Source: Deinococcales bacterium (GTDB lineage Bacteria > Deinococcota > Deinococci > Deinococcales > Trueperaceae). Taken from it: 40,585 nucleotides of DNA. Every line of letters begins with the position of its first letter. Position 1 is the stretch's first letter. The stretch lies in contig JAAYYF010000035.1 of the NCBI GenBank assembly GCA_012515535.1, positions 1-40,585 on the forward strand, read 5' to 3'. Both the position numbers and the translations under genes were made by a program. The notes below the pieces were generated by a model. It saw only the letters and a list, made by a program, of their open reading frames with translations, had not been told where the DNA came from and did no database searches. This document shows, piece after piece, positions 9,055-17,445 of this stretch.

Positions 9055-9891
9055 TCAGAGGTTCGGGAGGACGGCGCGCACCAGGCGGCGGAAGGTCTCG
9101 CCGCTCTTCGCGGCCATCTCCAGCACCTCGTCGCCGGTGGCGTGGTGGCCGGCGTCGGGGACCGCCATGTCGGTGATGGTGGAGAGCCCCAGCACGCGCA
9201 TGCCGAGGTGGCGCGCCTTCAGCACCTCGTGGACGGTGGACATGCCCACCGCGTCGGCGCCGAGGGCGCGGAAGGCGCGCAGCTCCGCGCGCGTGGCGTA
9301 GGACGGGCCGCTGATCGCCAGGTACACCCCCTCGCGCAGCAGGATCTTCTCGGCGAGCGCCGCTGCGCGCGCGACCTCGAGGTAGCCGGGGTCGTAGGCG
9401 TCGTAGGTGACCACGAAGCGCTCGTAGCGCGAGTCGTCGTTGGGGCCGATCAGCGGGTTCTGGCCGGTGAAGTTGATGAAGTCGAGCTGCAGCATCAGCT
9501 CGCCGGCACGGAAGTTCGGGTCGAGCCCGCCGCAGGCGTTGGTGACGACCAGGCTGCGCGCGCCCAGCTCGTGCATCAGCTCGATGGGGAACACCACGTC
9601 GGCGGCCGGGTAGCCCTCGTAGAGGTGCAGGCGCCCCTGCATCGCCACCACGCGGCGGCCGGCCAGGCGGCCCAGCACCAGGCGCCCGGCGTGGCCCGGC
9701 GCGCTAGAGGGCGGCATGCCCGGGACGTCGGCGTAGCTCAGCGCGGCCTCGACCTCGATCTCGTCGGCCAGGGGCCCGAGCCCGGAGCCCAGCACCAGCG
9801 CCAGCTCGGGCTCGAAGGCGGTGGCGCGGCGGACGGTGGCGACGGCCTCGGCGAGCCGGCGAGCGCGGGTGTCGGTCGCGGGGGTTTCCAT
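9055..9891 (-). CDS. Purine nucleoside phosphorylase, trimeric (PNP/MTAP) family
   Basis: Phosphorolytic cleavage of purine nucleosides to free base and ribose-1-phosphate in purine salvage. Family motifs in the 278-aa chain are LVLGSGLGPL (33-41), APGHAGRLVLG (64-74), GRLHLYEGYP (86-95), VTNACGGLDPNF (116-127), SGPSYATRAEL (194-204) and GMSTVHEV (216-223). ATG 9891 is chosen because the upstream in-frame ATG at 9903 lies inside a TATGAT -10 box that ends 7 nt before 9891. The two purine-contacting positions of 6-oxopurine PNPs (human Glu201 and Asn243) align with Ala199 and Asp241 here, more like the MTAP pattern. Substrate specificity is therefore open: adenosine or methylthioadenosine use is possible. 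Confidence 0.9.
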   Translation of the reverse strand: METPATDTRARRLAEAVATVRRATAFEPELALVLGSGLGPLADEIEVEAALSYADVPGMPPSSAPGHAGRLVLGRLAGRRVVAMQGRLHLYEGYPAADVVFPIELMHELGARSLVVTNACGGLDPNFRAGELMLQLDFINFTGQNPLIGPNDDSRYERFVVTYDAYDPGYLEVARAAALAEKILLREGVYLAISGPSYATRAELRAFRALGADAVGMSTVHEVLKARHLGMRVLGLSTITDMAVPDAGHHATGDEVLEMAAKSGETFRRLVRAVLPNL

Positions 9892-9898
9892 GGCCGGA

Positions 9899-9904
9899 AT
9901 CATA
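9899..9904 (-). promoter_or_regulatory. -10 box (TATGAT) of leaderless PNP promoter
   Basis: TATGAT on the minus strand, one base from consensus, ends 7 nt before the ATG at 9891. It argues against the in-frame ATG that lies within the box itself. No -35 element is evident. Confidence 0.65.
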
Positions 9905-9958
9905 CCCGCCCCGCCCGTGCCTGGCGCGAGGCACTGAATCCTCTCACCAACCGTTCGG

Positions 9959-9964
9959 TAGACT
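9959..9964 (+). promoter_or_regulatory. -10 box (TAGACT) of leaderless bamA promoter
   Basis: TAGACT ends 5 nt before the bamA ATG, with no Shine-Dalgarno between. It is the divergent partner of the PNP promoter; the two -10 boxes are 54 bases apart. Confidence 0.55.
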
Positions 9965-9969
9965 GGCGC

Positions 9970-12606
9970 ATGCCGCGAAACCGCGTATCCGTCGTCCTGC
10001 TCCTCCTACTCACGGTCTTCCCAGCGTTCGCACAGCAGGTGCAGGGGCGGCTGGCCGAGGTGCGTGTCGAGGGCACCACCAACTACGCCGACATCGTCCG
10101 CACCCTGATCACCTCGCGGCCCGGCACCGCGGTCGAGTCCATCGACCTGGAGGCGGAGCGCAACCGCGTGTACAGCCTCGGCACCTTCGAGAGCGTCACG
10201 GTGCAGCTCCAGCCGTCGAACGCCGGCCCGGTGCTGCTCGTGCGCGTGCGCGAGAACCCGCGCATCGGCGCCATCGAGTTCGAGGGCGTGGAGACGCTGG
10301 CGCCCGCCGCCCTCACCGAGGCGCTGCGCGCCACCAACCTGCTCGAGCCCGGGCGCGTGCTCAACACCGCGCGCGCCGAGGAGGGCCAGAACACCGTGCG
10401 GCAGCTCTACCGTCAGGCCGGCCTGCCCTACGACGTCGACGTCGAGCTCGCCACCGAGCCCGCCCCCGACCTGGCCGAGACCGCCGCCGACATCCCGGTG
10501 CGCCTCATCTACCGCGTCGACGAGTCGGCACCCATCGACGAGGTCCGCTTCGAAGGCAACACGGTGCTGTCCGACGCCGACCTGGAGCTGATGTTCACGG
10601 GCCTCGAGCGCGCCGGCGAGTTCGACCCGGCGCTCTACAGCGAGACCGTCAGGGCCATCGGCACGCGCTACCTCAACCTCGGCTACCGCGGCAGCGGCGT
10701 GAACCTCGGGGCCACCCAGCTGCAGAACGGCGTGCTCACGGTGGTGATCCAGGAGCTGGTCATCGACTCGATCGACACCACCGCCCTAGGGCTTGACCCC
10801 AGCGCGCTCGACATCAAGCCCGGCGACCTCTTCAACTTCGACCGCATCCTCGAGGAGGTCAAGCGCCTCGCCCGCGGGCGCTCGTCCGACATCCAGCTGC
10901 AGGCGGGCGTGAGCCCCAGCGGCGGCGTGCGCGTCACCTTCCGCGTGGGCGCCCCCGAGACCGCCGGGCCCGTCGACAGCATCGAGATCGAGGGCAACAC
11001 CGTGCTGAGCGACGAGGAGCTGCTCGCGGTCCTCAACCTGCAGGTCGGCGACACCTTCACCTCGGTGCTAGCCGACGCCGACTTCGGCGCCATCGTGCGC
11101 GCCTACCAGCAGGCCGGCTACCGCGTGGTCACGCAGCCCGACTTCAGCTACGACGACGGCACCTACGTGCAGCGCGTCACCGAGCTCAAGCTCGCCGGCT
11201 ACGAGCTGGAGTACGACGGCGAGCCGGGCAGCACCCAGCCCACGGTCGTCACCCGCTACCTGCCCGAGGTCGGCAGCGTGATCAACGACCAGGCGATCCT
11301 CAACGGCCTGCGGCAGGTGGCCAGCCTGGGCGTGGTCGACGTGGTCAACTACGGCCTGACGCCGGCCGGCGCCCCCGACGAGGCGAACGTGGTGGTGCAG
11401 CTGCGCCGCCGCCAGACGGGCGAGCTGCGCCCCGCCGCGCAGTACGCAACCGACACCGGCTTCTCGGCCAGCCTCGCCTACTCCGAGCGCGACTTCCTCG
11501 GCCTGGCGCACACCGTGGGCGCCGAGGTCGACCTCAGCAGCACCGACGTCGGCCTGATGCTCGGCGGCCGCCTCAACTACGACATCCCCTGGCTGTACAT
11601 CGACGCCCTCGACTTCCAGGAGGTGCCCACCGCCATCAGCGCCTCGGTGTTCAGCGTGGTGATCAACAACCAGCCGCTCACCGCCAACGGCCAGACGTCG
11701 GTCCCGTACCCCGGCCTCGGCGAGCGCGACCGCGTGCGCGTCGGCGAGTACACCGCCCGCTCCACCGGCCTCGGCTTCACCGTGGGCCGTCCCGTCGCGC
11801 CCAACACCTACCTGTCGCTCGCGGCCAACGGCAGCTACACCGGCTACATCCTCGAGCCGCCCGGCGTGGAGTGCGAGTTCGAGGACGGCAGCGTCACCAA
11901 CGGCAACGTCTGCTCGCTGCCCTACGATGAGGCGCTGCAGTACCTGCCGCTCTCGGGCCTCTCCGCGTTCACCAGCGCGCGCGTGTCGTACGACGACCGC
12001 GACGACTCGAACTTCCCCACCGAGGGCATCTCCGCCTACGGCGCCTTCGGCGTCGGCTTCGGCAACGACATGCTCCACCCCGACACCCTGGAGCGCACCG
12101 GCTACGTCTACGAGCAGGTGACGGCCGGGGTGCGCACCTACGTGAAGCTCGCCGACGTGGCGCCGGAGGAGATCAGCGACCCCAACCACGTCTTCGCCGT
12201 GCGCCTCGACGTGGGCCACCAGTTCGGCGGCCTCTACCCGGCCTCGAAGCGCTTCCTGGTGGGCCGCACCAACGACGTGGCGCCCCAGATCCGCGGCTAC
12301 ACCCGCGAGGACCTGAACCTCTCGCGCAGCTACGTCACCAGCTCGTTCGAGTACCGCTACGACTTCGACCTCACCACCGTCGCCACGCAGACGGTGATCG
12401 CGCTGGCGTTCGTGGACGTGGGCTGGGCGTCGAGCGTGCCCGGCTTCCCCGAGTACGAGACGCCCGTCTTCGCGGGCGCCGGCGTGGGGGTGCAGCTCAA
12501 CCTCGGCTTCGGCGGTGTGCTGCTGCCGGCGGTGCGCCTCGACTACGCGTTCAGCGAGCGGCACCCGTCTGGGGTGTTCAGCTTCCGCATCGGGCCGGTG
12601 TTCTAG
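9970..12606 (+). CDS. bamA: Outer-membrane protein assembly factor BamA (Omp85)
   Basis: Inserts beta-barrel proteins into the outer membrane, so the host is a diderm. The 878-aa precursor has a Sec signal peptide (about 1-21, VFPAFA before Gln-Gln). A series of POTRA-like repeats marked by VRVEGTTNY, IEFEGVETL, VRFEGNTVL and IEIEGNTVL covers about residues 25-500 (five or six repeats), followed by a C-terminal barrel. The barrel contains the conserved loop-6 motif QIRGYTRED (Arg775-Gly-Tyr) and ends FRIGPVF with the expected terminal Phe. Two cysteines in one loop (Cys635, Cys648) could form a disulfide. The ATG is favoured by the signal peptide directly after it and the -10 box 5 nt upstream. 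It is longer than E. coli BamA (about 810). Confidence 0.95.
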   Translation: MPRNRVSVVLLLLLTVFPAFAQQVQGRLAEVRVEGTTNYADIVRTLITSRPGTAVESIDLEAERNRVYSLGTFESVTVQLQPSNAGPVLLVRVRENPRIGAIEFEGVETLAPAALTEALRATNLLEPGRVLNTARAEEGQNTVRQLYRQAGLPYDVDVELATEPAPDLAETAADIPVRLIYRVDESAPIDEVRFEGNTVLSDADLELMFTGLERAGEFDPALYSETVRAIGTRYLNLGYRGSGVNLGATQLQNGVLTVVIQELVIDSIDTTALGLDPSALDIKPGDLFNFDRILEEVKRLARGRSSDIQLQAGVSPSGGVRVTFRVGAPETAGPVDSIEIEGNTVLSDEELLAVLNLQVGDTFTSVLADADFGAIVRAYQQAGYRVVTQPDFSYDDGTYVQRVTELKLAGYELEYDGEPGSTQPTVVTRYLPEVGSVINDQAILNGLRQVASLGVVDVVNYGLTPAGAPDEANVVVQLRRRQTGELRPAAQYATDTGFSASLAYSERDFLGLAHTVGAEVDLSSTDVGLMLGGRLNYDIPWLYIDALDFQEVPTAISASVFSVVINNQPLTANGQTSVPYPGLGERDRVRVGEYTARSTGLGFTVGRPVAPNTYLSLAANGSYTGYILEPPGVECEFEDGSVTNGNVCSLPYDEALQYLPLSGLSAFTSARVSYDDRDDSNFPTEGISAYGAFGVGFGNDMLHPDTLERTGYVYEQVTAGVRTYVKLADVAPEEISDPNHVFAVRLDVGHQFGGLYPASKRFLVGRTNDVAPQIRGYTREDLNLSRSYVTSSFEYRYDFDLTTVATQTVIALAFVDVGWASSVPGFPEYETPVFAGAGVGVQLNLGFGGVLLPAVRLDYAFSERHPSGVFSFRIGPVF

Positions 12607-12651
12607 GGGCGGTAGCGATTGGAGCCCGGCCTCGGGGGGCGGGCCGTGGTT

Positions 12652-12721
12652 GGGGGTCGGGGGTGCGGGGACCTCAGAGCCGGGGGCTCAGCACGGTCCC
12701 CGCACCCCACCCCCGACCCCC
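12652..12721. terminator. Long compound hairpin with runs of G/C, likely bidirectional terminator
   Basis: The left arm 12652-12673 pairs with the right arm 12695-12721 over 22 bp, with a 5-nt bulge in the right arm. The loop itself contains a smaller GAGCC/GGCTC stem. It lies 46 bases after the bamA stop codon. The top strand from 12634 has successive runs of 6, 3, 5, 5 and 4 G, which also gives G-quadruplex potential. No T-tract follows. A role as terminator or folded genomic element is inferred. Confidence 0.6.
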
Positions 12722-12849
12722 TTCGCTTCCGGGGCGACGCAGCGAGGCAGGGGTCGTGGCAGCGCTAGGCTGCGGCCCCTACGGGAGCGAGTAGGGTTCG
12801 GACCGTTCCGCCTTCGTCGGGGATGGGGGAGAGACGCTTGGCGGTCCGC

Positions 12850-12874
12850 CCGTCGGGCCGCCGGTGCCCGACGG
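12850..12874. repeat. 9-bp inverted repeat hairpin
   Basis: CCGTCGGGC at 12850-12858 pairs perfectly with GCCCGACGG at 12866-12874 around a 7-nt loop. It lies one base before a separate perfect palindrome. No coding context. Confidence 0.5.
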
Positions 12875-12875
12875 C

Positions 12876-12891
12876 GCGGTAGCGCTACCGC
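12876..12891. repeat. 16-bp perfect palindrome GCGGTAGCGCTACCGC
   Basis: The sequence is its own reverse complement over 16 bases. Such sites may bind a dimeric protein, but no regulated start lies close by, since both flanking genes end toward it. Function unknown. Confidence 0.5.
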
Positions 12892-13062
12892 CCAGCGGCG
12901 CGCTTACCGCACGCCGAGCGCACCACCGTCGGCCCTGCGGGCTCCGCACGCGCCCCGAACGCGACGGCGCCGGCGATGCCCGCCGGCCCTTCGTCGAGGC
13001 ACCACCCACCCCCCACGAACGACCCACCCGCGGCCGGGCCCCGAGCACGAACCGCGAACCCC

Positions 13063-13689
13063 TCAGCTCCCCGCGATCTCGCTGAGGAGCTTCCGGTTCC
13101 GGACGACGATCTTCGCGTAGCCCGCCCGCAGGGCGCCGCTGCGCGCCAGCTCGCCGATCACCTTGGTGACGGTCTCGCGCACCGAGCCCACCGCCGCCGC
13201 CAGGTCGTCGTGGGTCAGGTGGATGACGGGCTCGCCGTCGGCCGTGCGGCCGGCAAGCGCGGAGTCGGACAGCTCGAGGAGCTCGGCCGCCACGCGCGCG
13301 CGGAGCGGCTTGCCCGCGAGCCTCAGCAGGGCGCGGTTCATCTGGTCGAGGCTGGCGGCCATGAAGGTGGCGACCTCCAGGACACCCTGACGGTCGAGCT
13401 GGCCGATCTCCAGGCGCTCGGCCTCGGAATCGGTGATGGCCTCGGCGAAGTACCTGCGGTCGCGGCCGGTGAACGCTTCCTCACCGAAGTAGCCGCCCGG
13501 CTTGACGTAGCGCAAGGTGACGCCGTACCCGTCCTTGTCGACGGTGTGTAGGCGGATGAGCCCCGACTTCAGCCGGTAGAGGCTGGAGCTGGCTCCTGGG
13601 AAGAGGACGATCTCGCCGGCCGCGTACTCCTCAACGCCAGCACCGCCCCGTGGCACGGTGGCGGTCTCCTTCTGCGTCGCTAGTTTCAC
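13063..13689 (-). CDS. CRP/FNR-family transcriptional regulator (Thermus CRP / DdrI type)
   Basis: Global-regulator-type protein with an N-terminal cyclic-nucleotide-binding beta-roll (EYAAGEIVLFPG through LRYVKPGGYFGEEAFTGRDRRYFAEA) and a C-terminal winged helix (HLTHDDLAAAVGSVRETVTKVIGEL). Recalled sequence of Thermus thermophilus CRP is nearly identical in the helix-turn-helix; the Deinococcus homologue DdrI is linked to radiation and stress response. The 208-aa GTG start at 13689 is chosen because GGGAGG lies 5 nt upstream and the length matches that family. An alternative GTG at 13749 (228 aa) sits 6 nt after a TATCCT box and could be a leaderless start. An inverted repeat GTACGG-N8-CCGTAC lies between the two. 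It has no operon partner. Confidence 0.9.
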   Translation of the reverse strand: MKLATQKETATVPRGGAGVEEYAAGEIVLFPGASSSLYRLKSGLIRLHTVDKDGYGVTLRYVKPGGYFGEEAFTGRDRRYFAEAITDSEAERLEIGQLDRQGVLEVATFMAASLDQMNRALLRLAGKPLRARVAAELLELSDSALAGRTADGEPVIHLTHDDLAAAVGSVRETVTKVIGELARSGALRAGYAKIVVRNRKLLSEIAGS

Positions 13690-13700
13690 GCTGGCCTCCC

Positions 13701-13720
13701 GTACGGCGCTCCGGCCGTAC
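13701..13720. promoter_or_regulatory. Inverted repeat GTACGG-N8-CCGTAC in crp-like gene leader
   Basis: A 6-bp dyad with 8-bp spacer lies 11 bases upstream of the preferred GTG and downstream of the putative -10 box. It could be an operator, for example for autoregulation, or an RNA stem beside the ribosome-binding site. It does not match the classical TGTGA-N6-TCACA CRP site. Confidence 0.35.
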
Positions 13721-13755
13721 ACGAGGATGCTTCTGGTGAAGCTCCTCACTTTTCG

Positions 13756-13761
13756 AGGATA
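13756..13761 (-). promoter_or_regulatory. -10 box (TATCCT) upstream of crp-like gene
   Basis: TATCCT on the minus strand ends 6 nt before the GTG at 13749 and 66 nt before the preferred GTG at 13689. It would give either a leaderless long form or a leader of about 60 nt with a Shine-Dalgarno for the short form. Confidence 0.45.
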
Positions 13762-13796
13762 CTCCCCAGTTCCCGGACCTCCCGGGCCACACGTTA

Positions 13797-13813
13797 CGCC
13801 CCCGTCAGGGGCG
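13797..13813 (-). terminator. Hairpin downstream of ychF
   Basis: CGCCCC at 13797-13802 pairs with GGGGCG at 13808-13813 around a 5-nt loop, starting 6 bases after the ychF stop codon on the minus strand. No T-run follows, so the terminator role is tentative. It also separates ychF from the crp-like promoter region. Confidence 0.45.
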
Positions 13814-13819
13814 CGAGGC

Positions 13820-14905
<1,086 letters not shown>

Positions 14906-15004
14906 CTCTCTCCTAGCCGGCCCCACGGCGGCGCCGGGCGGTGGTGCGTGGCGCCGGCCTCGGTGGGGTGCGGGGCCGCCGGCAGCGGGCGGCCACGAGG
15001 GAAG

Positions 15005-15010
15005 AGGATA
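15005..15010 (-). promoter_or_regulatory. Possible ychF -10 box (TATCCT)
   Basis: TATCCT on the minus strand would start a leader of about 95 nt that ends in the AGGAGA ribosome-binding site of ychF. No -35 is visible, so this is a weak call. Confidence 0.3.
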
Positions 15011-15056
15011 GCATCCCGGGGCGGAACAGCGCGGCAGGGACGGCAACAGCGCGTGC

Positions 15057-15062
15057 TAGACT
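15057..15062 (+). promoter_or_regulatory. Extended -10 box (TGcTAGACT) of leaderless hom-thrC promoter
   Basis: TAGACT preceded by TG and one base ends 8 nt before the hom ATG. There is no Shine-Dalgarno, matching the leaderless pattern of sufS. Confidence 0.6.
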
Positions 15063-15070
15063 CGGCCCCC

Positions 15071-16096
15071 ATGGAACGCAGACGCGTGGCGGTGCTCGGC
15101 GGCGGCACGGTGGGCGCCGAGCTGGTACGGCTCCTCCAACGGCACCCGGCCGCGGCCGCGGTGGAGCTCCTCGGCGTGCTGGTGCGCGACGCCGAGCGCG
15201 AGCGCCCCTTCGCCGGCTGGCGCGAGCTGGTCACCACCGACCCGGGCTTCGTGCAGCGCGCCGACGTGGTGGTCGAGGTGCTCGGTGGCACCGGCCTCGC
15301 CGCCGACCTGTCGCTCGAGGCGCTGGCGCGAGGCGCCACCGTGGTCACGGCCAACAAGGCGGCGCTCACCGAGCGCTTCGACGAGTACCTGCCCTACCTG
15401 CGCGCCGGGCGCGTCCACTGCGAGGCGGCCGTGATGGCCGGCACCCCGGTGGTGGGGCCCCTCACCGGGGCGCTGGCGGGCTCGCGGCCGCTGGCGCTGC
15501 ACGGGGTGCTGAACGGCACCTGCAACGTGGTGCTGGCGCGCATGGACGCGGGCGCGAGCTACGCCGACGCGCTCGCCGAGGCGCAGCGCCTGGGTTACGC
15601 CGAGGCCGACCCCACCCTCGACGTGGAGGGCGTCGACGCGGCCCACAAGCTGACGTTGCTGGGGCGCCTGGCGTTCGACCCGGCGCTCGCCTGGGAGGGC
15701 GTGCGGCGCGCCACGCGCGGGATCGCGCGCCTGGCGCCCGCGGCGCTGGCGGCCGAGCGCGAGCGGGGGCGGCGCGTGCGCCTGGTCGCCAGCCTGGTGC
15801 TGGGCGCGGCTGGCTGGGAGGGGCGCGTGCGGCCCGTGGCGCTGCCCGAGGGACACCCGCTCCTCACCGACGGCGCCACCAACGCGCTGCTGTTCCGCGG
15901 CGACCCGCTCGGCGAGGTGCTGCTGCGCGGGCCGGGCGCCGGCGGCGGCGCCACCGCCAGCGGTGTGCTCGGCGACCTGCTGGCCTGCCTGCGCGGCGAG
16001 CCGGGCCCGCGCCCGCCGGCCGCGGCCGCGCCGCTGCCCGACGCCCCCGGCGCCGACGAGCCCCTCGACGAGGTGGCGGACGGGGCGGCGGCGTGA
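15071..16096 (+). CDS. hom: Homoserine dehydrogenase (short form, no ACT domain)
   Basis: NAD(P)-dependent reduction of aspartate semialdehyde to homoserine, the branch point to threonine and methionine. The 341-aa chain has the Rossmann start VAVLGGGTVGAELVRLL, TANKAALTERF, the substrate-site run HGVLNGTCNVVLARM and EADPTLDVEGVDAAHKLTLL with the catalytic Asp and Lys. The C-terminal ACT regulatory domain found in many Hom proteins is absent, so threonine feedback may work differently or be missing. The ATG is set by the -10 box 8 nt upstream and the Rossmann motif directly after it. Its stop overlaps the thrC GTG by 4 nt. Confidence 0.94.
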   Translation: MERRRVAVLGGGTVGAELVRLLQRHPAAAAVELLGVLVRDAERERPFAGWRELVTTDPGFVQRADVVVEVLGGTGLAADLSLEALARGATVVTANKAALTERFDEYLPYLRAGRVHCEAAVMAGTPVVGPLTGALAGSRPLALHGVLNGTCNVVLARMDAGASYADALAEAQRLGYAEADPTLDVEGVDAAHKLTLLGRLAFDPALAWEGVRRATRGIARLAPAALAAERERGRRVRLVASLVLGAAGWEGRVRPVALPEGHPLLTDGATNALLFRGDPLGEVLLRGPGAGGGATASGVLGDLLACLRGEPGPRPPAAAAPLPDAPGADEPLDEVADGAAA

Positions 16097-17421
16097 GCGA
16101 CGCGCCGCCCAGCCCCGCCGCCGGTCCGGCGGCCGCCCCGCTCGCCTACCGCAGCACGCGCGGCGCGCCCGGCGTCGTCGGTTTCGCGCAGGCGCTGCTG
16201 GCGGGCCTGGCGCCCGACGGCGGCCTCTACCTGCCCGAGCGCCTGCCGCCGCTGCCGGCCGGCTGGGAGGCGGCGGCCTCGGTGGCCGAGCTCGCGCGGC
16301 TGGTGCTGCCCCCCTTCGTGGGGGAGGCGGGCGCGGAGGCGGTGGCGGACGCGCTCGGCTTCGACATGCCGGTGGTGGCGCTCGGCGACGACTTCGTGCT
16401 CGAGCTGTTCCACGGCCCCACCGCCGCCTTCAAGGACGTGGGCGCCCGCTCGCTGGCGCGGCTGATGGACGCGGCGCTGGCCGGGGCCGGGCGCCGCGCC
16501 ACGGTGCTGGTCGCCACCTCCGGCGACACCGGCGGCGCCGTGGCCGACGCCTTCGCGGGCCTGCCGCACGCGCGCGTGGCGTTGCTCTACCCCGACGGGG
16601 GCGTGAGCCCGAGGCAGGAGGAGCAGCTCACGGTGGCGCGCGAAGGCGTGCGAGCCTTCGCGGTGCGCGGCAGCTTCGACGACTGCCAGCGGCTGGTGAA
16701 GGGCGCCTTCGCGGACCCGGCGCTGGCGGGCCTGGGGCTCACCTCCGCCAACTCGATCAACGTGGGCCGGCTGCTGCCGCAGACGCTCTACCACCTGTGG
16801 GGCGTGGCCGAGGTGCGGCGCCGGCTCGGGGCGAACGTGACGCCGCGGGTGGTGGTGCCGAGCGGCAACCTCGGCAACCTCGCCGCCGGCTTGATGGCGC
16901 AGGCCATGGGCCTGCCGGTGGCGGGCTTCGTGGCGGCGCACAACCGCAACGACTTCTTCCCGCGCTTCCTGGCGGGAACGGCGGCGGCCGACGCCTTCGC
17001 GCCGAGCGTGGCCACCCTGTCGAACGCCATGGACGTGGGCGCACCCTCGAACTTCGAGCGCCTGGCGGCGCTGTTCGGCGCGCGCCTGCCCGAGCTCGTC
17101 ACCGGCGAGGCGGTCGACGACGCCGCCACGCTGGCGCGCATGCGCCTCACCCACGAGCGCTTCGGCTACCTCGCCTGCCCGCACACGGCGGTGGGGCTGG
17201 AGGCGGCGGCGCGCACCCGCGCGCGCTCGGCAGGCGCCGGCCCCGACCTGGTGCTGGCCACGGCGCACCCGGCGAAGTTCCCCGAGGCGGTGGAGCGCGC
17301 CACCGGCGTCACGCCCGCCACGCCGCCGGCGCTGGCGGCCGCGGCGCGGGCGCCCAAGCGCGTCGAGCGCCTGGCGGCCGACGGCGCGGCGCTACGGGCG
17401 GCGCTGCTCGACTGGGGGTAG
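16093..17421 (+). CDS. thrC: Threonine synthase
   Basis: PLP enzyme turning O-phosphohomoserine into threonine. The 442-aa protein has the N-terminal YRSTRGAPGVVGFAQALLAGLAPDGGLY, the PLP lysine in HGPTAAFKDVGARS (Lys114), VATSGDTGGAVADAF, TSANSINVGRLLPQ and VPSGNLGNLAAG. This is the longer ThrC subfamily of E. coli and yeast rather than the short plant/archaeal one. The GTG start overlaps the hom stop (GTGA), so the two enzymes are translationally coupled. The kinase step (thrB) is not in the window. It ends convergently with the metallo-beta-lactamase gene 24 bases on. Confidence 0.96.
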   Translation: MSDAPPSPAAGPAAAPLAYRSTRGAPGVVGFAQALLAGLAPDGGLYLPERLPPLPAGWEAAASVAELARLVLPPFVGEAGAEAVADALGFDMPVVALGDDFVLELFHGPTAAFKDVGARSLARLMDAALAGAGRRATVLVATSGDTGGAVADAFAGLPHARVALLYPDGGVSPRQEEQLTVAREGVRAFAVRGSFDDCQRLVKGAFADPALAGLGLTSANSINVGRLLPQTLYHLWGVAEVRRRLGANVTPRVVVPSGNLGNLAAGLMAQAMGLPVAGFVAAHNRNDFFPRFLAGTAAADAFAPSVATLSNAMDVGAPSNFERLAALFGARLPELVTGEAVDDAATLARMRLTHERFGYLACPHTAVGLEAAARTRARSAGAGPDLVLATAHPAKFPEAVERATGVTPATPPALAAAARAPKRVERLAADGAALRAALLDWG

Positions 17422-17445
17422 CCGGGCGCTCGACGCGCGGCGCGC

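Larger units (their letters stand above)
12607..13062. other. 456-base non-coding, palindrome-rich gap between convergent bamA and crp-like genes
   Basis: No credible gene is seen here: open frames are low-complexity Arg/Pro/Gly-rich readings without start signals. The gap holds a very long compound hairpin, a 9-bp hairpin, a 16-bp perfect palindrome and several G-runs, annotated separately. The remainder (about 12892-13062) is GC-rich sequence with no recognised element. Confidence 0.7.

Noticed and set aside
9142-9969. In-frame extension upstream of bamA
   Set aside because: It is antisense to PNP. The signal peptide and -10 box place the real start at 9970.
12779-13048. Small open frame in the bamA-crp gap
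   Set aside because: Arg/Ser/Gly/Pro-rich, no start signal, and overlaps palindromes; no sign of a real protein.
14906-15046. N-terminal extension of YchF
   Set aside because: Pro/Arg-rich and not family-like. The Shine-Dalgarno and conserved MLGIGIVG start are at 14905.
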